Shown: one piece after another, positions 1-8,347 of the stretch
How the letters are laid out: each line of letters opens with the position of its first letter
How positions within the stretch are numbered: the first letter of the stretch is position 1
Assembly: GCA_002307135.1 (NCBI GenBank)
Contig: DBTQ01000022.1
Coordinates: 53,446-117,445, forward strand
DNA length: 64,000 nt
Reading direction: 5' to 3'
DNA from: Bacteroidetes bacterium UBA1312
GTDB taxonomy: Bacteria > Bacteroidota > Bacteroidia > Chitinophagales > Chitinophagaceae
Translations under genes and position numbers: made by a program
The notes under the pieces: model-generated
Databases searched by the model: none
The model's input: the letters and a program-made list of their open reading frames with translations, nothing else
Told to the model about the DNA's origin: nothing

Positions 1-14
1 ATACTGTTGAACAC

Positions 15-1115
15 TTAACTGAGTGCTGCTATCAAATCATCGACCACGCTTTTGAATCGTAAAAAAGGCTGGTCGATTTTATTTTTTTGAAAGGGAAAAG
101 CTGCTACTTGTTTCATGGTTTTTTTTAATTCAAATTGTGCTTGATCTGCACTGAAAAACATACCTTTTCGGAACAAGTACTTTGCTAGATATTCCTGTTC
201 AGTCTGTCCAGGGGTAGGTATCAAAATCGCCTTTTTATCCAGTGCCGTCAAATCCATAATTGATGAATACCCGCTGCGACAAATCACATAATTAGCACCA
301 TTAATCAATTCACTTAACTCCATTGCACTTGCTAGAGGTACATATTGAATATGAGCAGGTATATAAGTGGGTATATGGGCAGATTGGCTACCTGCAACAA
401 AGATGATTTTCCCATCATATACCAAAGCCTGTTGCCACAACATGTCAAACAAAATACTTCGTTGCGGCTCTGCTCCCGAAAGTAATACGAGCAAGTAATG
501 CTCTTGCTTGACCATGGTCTTTGGTTGGTCTGCACATTGCGACAATAATCCAATATACTTTGTAGGTAATTTAGGCAAGTATTGCGGATGCGCCAACATA
601 CCACTTAGTCCATTATTTTCCTGTATATCTACAACCCAGCATTGATCAAACTTTTGGATAAATTGATAATGCCAGCGTTGTACCAATGCGTCCACCGTCA
701 ATCCCATTCCCGATAAAATATGGAGCTGATGTGTCAAAAGCACACAAGGGGCCAAAGTACTGTAAAGACCATATCGGTTATCAGATATTACTGCGTCTAT
801 TCTATGTATTTTAATTTGCTCCTGAAGCCAAAGATATTCCCTCCTTATAGCACTTCTTATTTTAGGTATTTGCATTAGCAATTTAGGCATAAAAGCCAAC
901 TTTGTTGTTGCATATTGGACATTGTATCCATTGAGCTGTAGGTATGCCAGCTGAGGAAAAATTGTTTGCAGATATTTTTGCTGACTTTCATTACCAGCTA
1001 AAATTACCTGATGACCAGTAGAGACAATGTATTGAATAATAGGCACACAGCGACTTACATGGCCTAAACCCCAATCAAGCGGGGCAATAAGAATTCGCTT
1101 TGATGTTTTGTCCAA
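15..1115 (-). CDS. MurG-like (GT28-type) glycosyltransferase
   Basis: The 366-residue product resembles the Bacteroidota group annotated as UDP-GlcNAc:LPS N-acetylglucosamine transferase or glycosyltransferase family 28. The N-terminus holds APLDWGLGH followed by RCVPII (residues about 11-26), typical of the acceptor-side Rossmann fold of MurG-like enzymes. The C-terminal half holds CRSGYSSIMDL and PTPGQTEQEYLA (about 277-310), the usual UDP-sugar-binding region. No signal peptide or membrane segment is seen, so it probably acts at the cytoplasmic face of the inner membrane. The start is a TTG; no ATG lies near the conserved N-terminus, and a TAnnTTTG box sits just upstream. The sugar donor and acceptor cannot be told from sequence. 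Confidence 0.75.
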   Translation of the reverse strand: MDKTSKRILIAPLDWGLGHVSRCVPIIQYIVSTGHQVILAGNESQQKYLQTIFPQLAYLQLNGYNVQYATTKLAFMPKLLMQIPKIRSAIRREYLWLQEQIKIHRIDAVISDNRYGLYSTLAPCVLLTHQLHILSGMGLTVDALVQRWHYQFIQKFDQCWVVDIQENNGLSGMLAHPQYLPKLPTKYIGLLSQCADQPKTMVKQEHYLLVLLSGAEPQRSILFDMLWQQALVYDGKIIFVAGSQSAHIPTYIPAHIQYVPLASAMELSELINGANYVICRSGYSSIMDLTALDKKAILIPTPGQTEQEYLAKYLFRKGMFFSADQAQFELKKTMKQVAAFPFQKNKIDQPFLRFKSVVDDLIAALS

Positions 1116-1133
1116 CTGATTTTCCTATTTTTA

Positions 1134-1141
1134 CAAATGTA
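1134..1141 (-). promoter_or_regulatory. Possible -7 box of the glycosyltransferase
   Basis: Reads TACATTTG on the minus strand, matching the Bacteroidota -7 consensus TAnnTTTG, about 18 bases upstream of the TTG start. No clear -33 TTTG was found. Confidence 0.4.
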
Positions 1142-1151
1142 GAACAATAAG

Positions 1152-1304
1152 ATGCAGCCGAAAATTTTTAAGCCATTGATTTTAATAGCATTATTGGGCA
1201 TTTGTATTTCAATGCTCAGTAGTTGCAAAACAGGGAAACGCAGAGGTTGCGGATGTGGCGCCGACCTTAATAGGATATACAAACCGTCTAAACACAGGCA
1301 TTAA
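1152..1304 (+). CDS. Small Cys-rich lipoprotein
   Basis: A 50-residue reading frame in the gap between two minus-strand genes. It has a basic N-terminus (MQPKIFK), a hydrophobic stretch (about residues 8-22) and a lipobox-like LSSC with the acceptor Cys at 25. The mature part is short, basic and carries GCGCG (32-36) followed by Arg/Lys/His. A similar layout is common among very short Bacteroidota lipoproteins of unknown function. The clear signal sequence and the stop just before the next gene support a real gene, but it is short and has no recognised family. Confidence 0.55.
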   Translation: MQPKIFKPLILIALLGICISMLSSCKTGKRRGCGCGADLNRIYKPSKHRH

Positions 1305-1333
1305 GTTTAAAACCCTGATTATTATTTTCGGTA

Positions 1334-2356
1334 TTAAATTCTAGCTGCTATTTCGGGTAATATTCTTGGACTGTACTTTTTCATTTCACGAGCAATTGCA
1401 GCAATATGGTCTGGAGTTGTACCACAGCAACCGCCAACAATATTAATCCAACCATTTTGTGCGAAAGTACCTACAATCGCAGCAGTTTCGTCAGCCGTTT
1501 CATCATATTCACCCATAGCATTCGGCAATCCTGCATTGGGATAGCTGCTTACACTACAAGTTGCTATTTGAGCCAACTCTTCAATATGGGGTCGCATTTC
1601 TTCTGCACCCAATGCGCAATTCAACCCTATGCTCAATGGCTCACAGTGCATCACCGATACATAAAATGCTTCTAATGTTTGACCACTTAATGTTCTTCCA
1701 GAAGCATCAGTAATGGTACCAGATATCATAATTGGTAATTTCTCCTGGTTCGTATCGCTAAAATATTTTTCGATTGCATAAATCGCAGCCTTAGCATTAA
1801 GGGTATCAAAAATGGTTTCCACCAATAAAATATCCACACCAGATTCAACCATTATTTTTATTTGTTCATAGTATGCATCTGCGACTTCATCAAAACTAAC
1901 CGCCCGAAAACCAGGGCTATTTACATCTGGAGACAAAGACAATGTTTTATTCATTGGACCAATAGCACCTGCGACAAATTTATATTCGCCCGGGTGTGCC
2001 GCCATGTATTCATCCGTCGCAGCACGAGCCACTTTTACTGCGGCAGCATTGATATCATTGGCTAATTCTTGCATATCATAGTCCGCTAATGAAATTCGCT
2101 GAGCATTAAAAGTGTTTGTTTCAATAATATCCGCACCTGCGTCTAAATATTGACGATGAATCCCTTTTATAATATCGCCTTGAGTAATCGACAATAAATC
2201 ATTATTACCTTTTACATCTAAATGCCAATCCTTAAAACGCTCTCCACGATAATCGGCTTCATTTAATTTGTGGCGCTGTATCATTGTCCCCATTGCACCA
2301 TCTATTATTAGAATACGCTCTTGTAACAATTGCTCCAGTATTTGTTTTTTGGACAT
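1334..2356 (-). CDS. metH: Homocysteine S-methyltransferase domain of a split methionine synthase
   Basis: The 340-residue product matches only the N-terminal homocysteine-binding module of cobalamin-dependent MetH (whole enzyme about 1,200 residues). It begins with RILIIDGAMGTMIQ (about 14-27). The three Zn-binding cysteines are present: GLNCALG (about 246) and GGCCGTTP near 309-316. The folate, cobalamin and reactivation domains are absent. Bacteroidota often encode MetH in two pieces, but here the second piece is not adjacent; metF lies 9 kb away. The start is fixed by an ATG 22 bases after a good TTTG-N20-TAATTTTG promoter. It should need a partner protein carrying the other MetH domains to make methionine. 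Confidence 0.88.
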   Translation of the reverse strand: MSKKQILEQLLQERILIIDGAMGTMIQRHKLNEADYRGERFKDWHLDVKGNNDLLSITQGDIIKGIHRQYLDAGADIIETNTFNAQRISLADYDMQELANDINAAAVKVARAATDEYMAAHPGEYKFVAGAIGPMNKTLSLSPDVNSPGFRAVSFDEVADAYYEQIKIMVESGVDILLVETIFDTLNAKAAIYAIEKYFSDTNQEKLPIMISGTITDASGRTLSGQTLEAFYVSVMHCEPLSIGLNCALGAEEMRPHIEELAQIATCSVSSYPNAGLPNAMGEYDETADETAAIVGTFAQNGWINIVGGCCGTTPDHIAAIAREMKKYSPRILPEIAARI

Positions 2357-2377
2357 AGGAATGTGGTATAATTAATA

Positions 2378-2409
2378 CAAAATTAGAGCCAATGGAGTAG
2401 AAACACAAA
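2378..2409 (-). promoter_or_regulatory. Promoter of the metH homocysteine-domain gene
   Basis: On the minus strand TTTG (2409-2406) is followed after 20 bases by TAATTTTG (2385-2378). This matches the Bacteroidota -33/-7 promoter exactly. The predicted transcript start is near 2371, leaving a leader of about 15 bases. Confidence 0.7.
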
Positions 2410-2455
2410 AGGAATTATAAAGGTCTTACATTCGCATTTAAAATATAACAAGGTT

Positions 2456-2932
2456 ATGTCATCAATAGCAGAAAAATCGGCCTTTTTAAAATACCAATAT
2501 CTACCACTTATTAAAACTATTGCGGTCGACACCGTACCTGTATTCGGCAAAATGAATGTGCAACAAATGGTTGAACACATGGCAAGTTCTATCAGATTAG
2601 GATACGGGAATCCCATTATAACAACGATACTTACACCCGAAGAAAATATTCCCAAAATGCAAGCATTTGTGCTGAGTGACAAACCTTTTAAAGACAATAC
2701 CCCCAATGCATTGATGTCCGAAACACCCGAACCTGCTCAATTCAGCACTATTGAATTATCAATTATCGATTTAGAAAAATCTGTGGGTGAGTTATTTGAT
2801 GCATTCGGCAAAGATCAGGACTTGCAAGTAATCAACCCATTTTTCGGGGTCTTAGATATAGACAAAACAATGAGTCTCCTGTATAAACATGCCTTGCATC
2901 ACCTTAGGCAATTTGGTGTATCGGTACTATAA
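2456..2932 (+). CDS. DUF1569 (DinB-like fold) protein
   Basis: A 158-residue cytoplasmic protein with the DUF1569 pattern: a start helix ending KMNVQQMVEHM (about 32-42) and a C-terminal HALHHLRQFG (about 145-154). The spaced histidines are the likely metal ligands of the four-helix DinB-like fold. The family lies near bacillithiol/mycothiol-dependent transferases, but no substrate is known. It stands alone between the divergent metH gene and a small membrane protein. Confidence 0.7.
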   Translation: MSSIAEKSAFLKYQYLPLIKTIAVDTVPVFGKMNVQQMVEHMASSIRLGYGNPIITTILTPEENIPKMQAFVLSDKPFKDNTPNALMSETPEPAQFSTIELSIIDLEKSVGELFDAFGKDQDLQVINPFFGVLDIDKTMSLLYKHALHHLRQFGVSVL

Positions 2933-3049
2933 TTTTACAGATCGCTTATGGAGTTTCTGCAATTATGAGTCTTACACTTAAACAGATTCCTCTTTACATT
3001 TTTAATAGAAAATTCAACCCTAAGGATTGACATAATAAAACCTAATTTT

Positions 3050-3289
3050 ATGAGTATAGAACCCAATAACAAATACAATTCGCGCCCATCGATGCGCTCT
3101 TGGATGCATATAATAGCTGGAATGATGTATGTGATTTTTGGCTTTATGGTCATCTTTTTAAGATATTTTAATAGCATTCAGTTGTCTAAAGGTACAGCGT
3201 ACGCCATGGGTGGCTTACTCTTGCTCTATGGGATATTCCGACTATATAGAGGTATTAGCAATATTCGCAACGAGCGGCAAGAACAATAA
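3050..3289 (+). CDS. Small two-helix membrane protein
   Basis: A 79-residue protein with two predicted transmembrane segments (about 19-39 and 51-67) separated by a short polar loop. The C-terminus is charged. It lies about 110 bases upstream of the PstS-like lipoprotein gene on the same strand and may be cotranscribed with it. In other Bacteroidota such a small protein can accompany the PstS-like/TPR pair, but I do not recognise a named family. Confidence 0.6.
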   Translation: MSIEPNNKYNSRPSMRSWMHIIAGMMYVIFGFMVIFLRYFNSIQLSKGTAYAMGGLLLLYGIFRLYRGISNIRNERQEQ

Positions 3290-3402
3290 CTTTCTGTTAT
3301 TTATGTCAGCTACAGAAAGCTGTTTACCACGTCTTTATTACCTTCGCCGGCTGTTAAACTTCTGTTAGAAGACACTTTGATTTATTAGCTGTCTGAAAAA
3401 AT

Positions 3403-4347
3403 ATGTCTAAAATTGCTATTATGCGTCGGTTCAGATTTTTCACCTATACCATTATCCTTAGTTTTTTGTTCATGGCCTGCAAGGATACAGGCAAGAGTGA
3501 AACTCCAATTGATACTTTGTCCTCGGGTGAAATAAATATTTCAGTTGATGAAACCTACAAACCTGTAATTGAAGAAGAAATAAAAGTTTTTATCAGCACC
3601 TACCCCGAAGCTAAAATAAACGTTAGCTACAAAGCAGAGTCAGAAGTAATAAAAGATTATTTATCAGGGAAAGCCCGCCTGATATTGGTAGCTCGCCCCC
3701 TTACCAAAGAAGAAGAAACTTATTGCGAACAAAAGAAAATTGTTTCTTCAAAATTGGAATTAGCGAAAGATGCTATTGCAGTTGTTGTTAATGGGGCTTC
3801 AAAAGACACCAATTTGAGCATTACCCAATTGCAGGGAATAGTGGCAGGTGTTTATAGCAAAAAATATACGGTAGTATTTGACAGGCAAGGATCAAGCACT
3901 ATTAGATTTATTCAGGATTCACTGATGAAAGGGCAAAAAACGGGTAACAATCTTTTTGCTGCGAATGGCAATAAAGAAGTGGTGAATTACGTTGTTAAGA
4001 ATCCCGATGCGCTTGGCTTTGTAGGATTAAGCTACATAAGCGACACTATGGATTCTACAGCAGAAATGTTTACGACACAGGTTAAAGCTGTTGCAATGAT
4101 GAATGATAGTACCAAAGCTTTTTACAAACCATACCAAGCCTACATTGCATTAAAACTGTATCCTTTAAGTAGAAAGCTCATGTATATAAAGAATGAAACA
4201 TACCCTGGATTAGGCTCCGGATTTGGTAATTTTTTAGCATCAGACAAAGGACAATTAATATTTGCACATGCGCGATTATTTCCATTGCGTATGAGCATTG
4301 TCATCCGTGACGCAGCAATCAATAATAGCGACAAACAAACGCAATAA
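3403..4347 (+). CDS. PstS-like substrate-binding lipoprotein
   Basis: A 314-residue protein with the phosphate-binding (PstS/PBP-like) fold. The N-terminus has a signal sequence and the lipobox FMAC with Cys at about 26. Features are GEINISVDETYKPV at the start of the mature domain, ARLILVARPLTKEE in the middle, FDRQGSSTIRFIQDSL with a phosphate-loop-like S-S-T, and a C-terminal GFGNFLASDKGQLIF. No pst permease or ATPase genes lie nearby. In Bacteroidota this group often sits by TonB/ExbBD genes rather than Pst transporters, so phosphate uptake is not certain. Met7 is an alternative start. A TPR gene follows 58 bases downstream. Confidence 0.75.
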   Translation: MSKIAIMRRFRFFTYTIILSFLFMACKDTGKSETPIDTLSSGEINISVDETYKPVIEEEIKVFISTYPEAKINVSYKAESEVIKDYLSGKARLILVARPLTKEEETYCEQKKIVSSKLELAKDAIAVVVNGASKDTNLSITQLQGIVAGVYSKKYTVVFDRQGSSTIRFIQDSLMKGQKTGNNLFAANGNKEVVNYVVKNPDALGFVGLSYISDTMDSTAEMFTTQVKAVAMMNDSTKAFYKPYQAYIALKLYPLSRKLMYIKNETYPGLGSGFGNFLASDKGQLIFAHARLFPLRMSIVIRDAAINNSDKQTQ

Positions 4348-4405
4348 ATTTTACAATAAAAACCATAAATAATATAGCAAAAAAATACGCTCAATTTTTG
4401 AATCA

Positions 4406-6022
4406 ATGAACACTAAAAAATCAATTATTATTGCAGCAGCTCTGTCGCTTTCCTATGGCGCCCAGGCTCAGACATTAGAAGAAGGCATTAAAATGTTCAA
4501 CTACGAACGTTATCAAAGTGCACAAAAAATCCTTGAACCACTTGCTGCTGGAAATGCAAAAGCCAATTATTACCTTGGCCTTTCTGTATTGGGTAATGAT
4601 AAAAAAGCGGATGCAAAAGCGATCTTCACTAAATTTCCTGAAGATCCGGCAAATATAGCAGGCTTATCGCAAGTAGGCTATGCAGAAGGAAACCCTACTG
4701 TGGGGCTACAAAAGGCACAGGAAGCTGCATCAAAAGCTAAAAAGAAAGAATGGGAGCCATTGAAATATGCGGCAGATGCACTTACCGAAGGTAATAACGC
4801 AACTCTAGCAGTCGATTTTTACACAAAAGCTTTAGAAAAATCGCCAGATAATGCAGCTATTAAAATAGCGCTTGGTGATGCTTATCAAAAAATTGATGGT
4901 GGTGCAGGTAAAGCTATGACCAATTATCAATCAGTAACAGATAAGGATCCTAAAAACTCATTGGCATATAGCCGTATAGGAGCATTATGGTATGCTGCCC
5001 GTCGATATGATAGCGCATTGGTCAATTATGCTCGTGCTAAAGATGCTGATCCGACTAACCCACTTCCGTACCGCGATTTGGCAAATGCTTACACTTATAT
5101 TGGGAAATATGAGTTGGCAAAACAAAATAGCGATCAATATTTAAAATTGGGAGACCAATCAACGGCAGATAAAATACAACATGCCAATTTGCTTTATTTG
5201 GCAAAATATTATCCGGATGCCATTGCTGAAATGCAGCAACTCATTAATGCAGGTGCAGAACGCCCTTATATGTATCGTGTGATTGGTTATAGTCAATATG
5301 AGACTAAAGACTACACGAATGCGGAAAAAAATATGCAGACATTCTTTGCAAAACAATCTGCTGATAAAATTTTACCTTCAGATTACTTGTATTATGGCAA
5401 AATTTTCATGCAAAATGGAAACGTTGATTCTGCTGATTTCTATTATTCAAAAGCAATAACGGCAGATAGTGCTAAAGACAAATCTGATACATATCGTCAG
5501 ATCGCAGAGGGATTTGTAGCGTTGAAAACAGAGTCCGGATATGCCAAAGCAGGTGATTGGTATGGTAAGATTCCCGCACAAAATCCTGAGACAAAACCAA
5601 TTGATTATTTCAACTGGGGTCTGTACAAATATTATAGCAAAAATTACTCAGAAGCAGGAAAAGCATTTGCTGCGATGCGTGCTAAATATGCGGATCAACC
5701 TTCTGCTATTTATTGGCAAGGTCGTGTAGCTGCTGCTGTTGATAATGAAGCCAAAGCAGGCGATGCGCTACCCTTCTTTAATGACTGGCTTAACATCAAT
5801 GACCCTAATTATGTAAAGAAACCCGCAGATTTGAACAAAGCATACCAATATATTGCGCTATATTATTACAATAAAGGAGACAAAGCACAAACACAAGTGT
5901 ATATGGATAAAATACTTGCAATTGACCCTAATGATGCTTTTGCAAAACAATTGAAAGATGCCTTAGCTCCTAAAAAAGCAACGACACCTGCTAAAGCCTC
6001 AGCTACAAAAGGAAAAAAATAA
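4406..6022 (+). CDS. Secreted or periplasmic TPR-repeat protein
   Basis: A 538-residue protein with a cleavable signal peptide (ending about residue 22, AQAQ) followed by TPR helices along most of the length. Clear units include KSPDNAAIKIALGDAY, DPKNSLAYSRIGALWY and DPTNPLPYRDLANAYT. The last 20 residues are Lys/Ala/Thr-rich. TPR arrays bind other proteins; the partner is unknown. It follows the PstS-like lipoprotein by 58 bases and ends at a strong hairpin, so the two probably form one unit. Confidence 0.8.
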   Translation: MNTKKSIIIAAALSLSYGAQAQTLEEGIKMFNYERYQSAQKILEPLAAGNAKANYYLGLSVLGNDKKADAKAIFTKFPEDPANIAGLSQVGYAEGNPTVGLQKAQEAASKAKKKEWEPLKYAADALTEGNNATLAVDFYTKALEKSPDNAAIKIALGDAYQKIDGGAGKAMTNYQSVTDKDPKNSLAYSRIGALWYAARRYDSALVNYARAKDADPTNPLPYRDLANAYTYIGKYELAKQNSDQYLKLGDQSTADKIQHANLLYLAKYYPDAIAEMQQLINAGAERPYMYRVIGYSQYETKDYTNAEKNMQTFFAKQSADKILPSDYLYYGKIFMQNGNVDSADFYYSKAITADSAKDKSDTYRQIAEGFVALKTESGYAKAGDWYGKIPAQNPETKPIDYFNWGLYKYYSKNYSEAGKAFAAMRAKYADQPSAIYWQGRVAAAVDNEAKAGDALPFFNDWLNINDPNYVKKPADLNKAYQYIALYYYNKGDKAQTQVYMDKILAIDPNDAFAKQLKDALAPKKATTPAKASATKGKK

Positions 6023-6052
6023 AGATATAGTTCTGTATAGCCAAGAGTACTC

Positions 6053-6096
6053 AAATAAAGATGCCTTACAATAAAAATTGTAAGGCATCTTTATTT
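6053..6096. terminator. Strong intrinsic hairpin
   Basis: A perfect 20-base-pair inverted repeat with an AAAA loop (6053-6072 and 6077-6096), centred on GATGCCTTACAAT. It ends in T-rich sequence just after the TPR gene. Confidence 0.8.
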
Positions 6097-6201
6097 TCTC
6101 GAAGCTTCATCATTTAGATTTATTCATTACCCATAAGTAACGACAATATTAAAACTCCAATGCATTGCCCTACCTTTGCTATCGATTTTAATATCCATTT
6201 C

Positions 6202-7323
6202 ATGCAATTAGAAGAGCTATACCAAAAAGCCTTACGATTCGAAAACTTGACGATCGAAGAAGGTGTCTTTTTATTTGAACATGCTGCACTCACTGAGCTT
6301 ATGTATATAGGCAACGAGCTCCGCAAAATACAAGTCCCACATGGTAAAGTAACATGGATTATAGACCGCAACATGAACACGACTAATGTTTGTGTTGCCA
6401 ATTGTAAGTTCTGTAATTTCTACCGAATTCCTGGTCATGCTGAAGCATACGTAACAGACATAGAAACTTACAAACAAAAAATTGAAGAAACATTCCGCTA
6501 TGGTGGAGAGCAACTATTGTTGCAAGGAGGGCACAATCCGGATTTAGGTATTGAATATTATACCGACTTGTTCCGACAATTGAAACAATTGTTTCCGCAA
6601 CTAAAATTACATGCACTCGGTCCACCTGAAGTGGCGCACATTTGCAAAATATCCGGGATATCACATCGCGAAGCGCTCATAGCTTTAAAAGAAGCAGGAA
6701 TGGACAGTATGCCAGGGCCTGGTGCTGAAATACTTAATGATCGTGTACGCCGCCTGATATCAAAAGGAAAATGTGGTGCACAAGAATGGCTCGACATTAT
6801 GAAAGAAGCACATCAAATAGGACTGACCACGTCAGCAACTATGATGTTCGGACATGTAGAAACTATTTACGAGCGATTTGAGCATTTGGTAAAACTACGC
6901 GAGGTACAAGCGCTCAAACCAGAGGATGCCAAAGGTTTTCTGAATTTTATACCATGGACTTTCCAAGATGTAGGTACGTTATTAAACCGCATTCGCGGAA
7001 CAAAAAATCTTACTTCAGGAGAAGAGTATATTCGGATGATAGCCATGTCTCGAATAATGTTACCTAATGTCAAAAACATACAAGCATCGTGGCTTACCGT
7101 TGGAAAACAAATAGCACAAATGTGCTTGCATGCGGGTGCTAATGATTTTGGTTCTATAATGATCGAAGAAAACGTAGTTAGTGCCGCAGGAGCGCCCCAT
7201 CGATTTACAGCACAGGGCATACAGGATGCCATTCGTGACGCAGGATTTGAGCCACAGTTACGTAATCAACAATATGAATTCAGAGCAATGCCTGTATTAG
7301 AAGAGCAAGTAATCGGGTACTAA
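6202..7323 (+). CDS. mqnC: Cyclic dehypoxanthinyl futalosine synthase (radical SAM)
   Basis: MqnC converts dehypoxanthine futalosine to its cyclic form in the futalosine route to menaquinone. The radical SAM cluster motif CVANCKFC is present (about Cys64, 68, 71). Other family features are RNMNTTNVC before it, LLLQGGHNPDLG and MPGPGAEI. The chosen ATG at 6202 gives MQLEELYQKAL, the usual start of the family; an in-frame ATG at 6160 would add 14 poorly matching residues. No other mqn gene is in the window. It is a single-gene unit ended by a hairpin. Confidence 0.92.
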   Translation: MQLEELYQKALRFENLTIEEGVFLFEHAALTELMYIGNELRKIQVPHGKVTWIIDRNMNTTNVCVANCKFCNFYRIPGHAEAYVTDIETYKQKIEETFRYGGEQLLLQGGHNPDLGIEYYTDLFRQLKQLFPQLKLHALGPPEVAHICKISGISHREALIALKEAGMDSMPGPGAEILNDRVRRLISKGKCGAQEWLDIMKEAHQIGLTTSATMMFGHVETIYERFEHLVKLREVQALKPEDAKGFLNFIPWTFQDVGTLLNRIRGTKNLTSGEEYIRMIAMSRIMLPNVKNIQASWLTVGKQIAQMCLHAGANDFGSIMIEENVVSAAGAPHRFTAQGIQDAIRDAGFEPQLRNQQYEFRAMPVLEEQVIGY

Positions 7324-7344
7324 TACGATACTAAAGTATATCTT

Positions 7345-7373
7345 ATAGTCGTAGCAATTATTGCTACGACTAT
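7345..7373. terminator. Terminator hairpin after mqnC
   Basis: 13-base-pair stem (7345-7357 with 7361-7373), loop TTA, followed by a T-rich run. It sits between convergent genes and could serve both. Confidence 0.75.
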
Positions 7374-7392
7374 TTTTATTACCCATGTTTAC

Positions 7393-8187
7393 CTACCAAC
7401 TTATTAATATACTGTTGGTAATATTATAATAGAAGTTGTCAATTGGGACAACTGGATTGGCATCATACATGCCATTAAAGCCTATTACAAATGCCGTATG
7501 TTTCCCTATTTTAATACTCCAATTTAGTAATGGAGCAATACGTGGATGCCAAAAATCAGGACGCGATTGAAGATAGACTTTAACGGTCAAAGTATTATTA
7601 GCATTAGGATGCCACTCAACATGGATGTAACTGTTGATTTTAATTAAGTTGTTGACAATATTGGGTGCATTTGCAGGAATTTTAGTAGAATCTACTCCAT
7701 TGTAATTCCATCGTTCATTTTCGTACATCAATCCTACTGCTGCATTTAATTCCCAGACACCGCCTTTCCAAAAATTATACCGCATATTAGCACCATTCAA
7801 AATACGATGTTCGAGACCTCGCTTATTATCCCATTGGTATTGCGTAAATATTTCGGGTTGGTATTTATTCTTATAATTATGCCTTAATCTTAAATGAATG
7901 AAGCCAGTGTTCAGTATGTCATCAGGACCATTATACGTAAAACGATCACTAGCTGATGCAATAAATAATTCATGATTTTTTTGAAGCGAAAATTCAGCTG
8001 TAGTAGTTGCATCATAAAGGGTAGTCTTTTGTTTATCTATTTCAAGACCTGAGGCCAGATTAAAATTGGTTTTCCCTTTCTTTTCGTAATTAGCCGTATC
8101 CGATTTGTCAATATTGAGTATTTGTGCGCTGCATACATTTCTAGATGCTACAATGCATAATATACAACAAGCGAAAAATAATTTCAT
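7393..8187 (-). CDS. DUF481-like outer-membrane beta-barrel protein
   Basis: The 264-residue product has a signal peptide (about 1-21) and then alternating hydrophobic/polar beta strands rich in Tyr, Trp and Asn. It ends with the aromatic residue Trp, typical of outer-membrane barrels. GLEHRILNGANMRYNFW and VGLMYENERW resemble the DUF481 family (YdiY-like, salt-induced outer-membrane protein). No substrate is known. It is a single gene with a -7 box upstream. Confidence 0.65.
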   Translation of the reverse strand: MKLFFACCILCIVASRNVCSAQILNIDKSDTANYEKKGKTNFNLASGLEIDKQKTTLYDATTTAEFSLQKNHELFIASASDRFTYNGPDDILNTGFIHLRLRHNYKNKYQPEIFTQYQWDNKRGLEHRILNGANMRYNFWKGGVWELNAAVGLMYENERWNYNGVDSTKIPANAPNIVNNLIKINSYIHVEWHPNANNTLTVKVYLQSRPDFWHPRIAPLLNWSIKIGKHTAFVIGFNGMYDANPVVPIDNFYYNITNSILISW

Positions 8188-8216
8188 AAAGTTCAGGTTC
8201 TAAAAACGGATTACTA

Positions 8217-8224
8217 CAAATGTA
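8217..8224 (-). promoter_or_regulatory. Possible -7 box of the DUF481-like gene
   Basis: Reads TACATTTG on the minus strand, 29 bases upstream of the ATG. No convincing -33 element. Confidence 0.4.
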
Positions 8225-8298
8225 GTTTCAAATGGATAAAATGAATACGAACATTTTATGTCGAGTGCGTTTTTATATTTATACAACAGAAATAAAAA

Positions 8299-8331
8299 AG
8301 ACGTGCCCAACATTGTATGTTGGGCACGTCT
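8299..8331 (-). terminator. Terminator of RNase G gene
   Basis: 15-base-pair perfect stem (8299-8313 with 8317-8331, core GACGTGCCCAACAT) with a 3-base loop. On the minus strand it is followed by a T run, directly downstream of rng. Confidence 0.85.
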
Positions 8332-8347
8332 GAATTCTTTCTATTAT

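Noticed and set aside
3290..3320. Inverted repeat CTTTCTG/CAGAAAG after the small membrane-protein gene
   Set aside because: Only 7 base pairs with a 16-base loop and no T run, so not convincing as a terminator.
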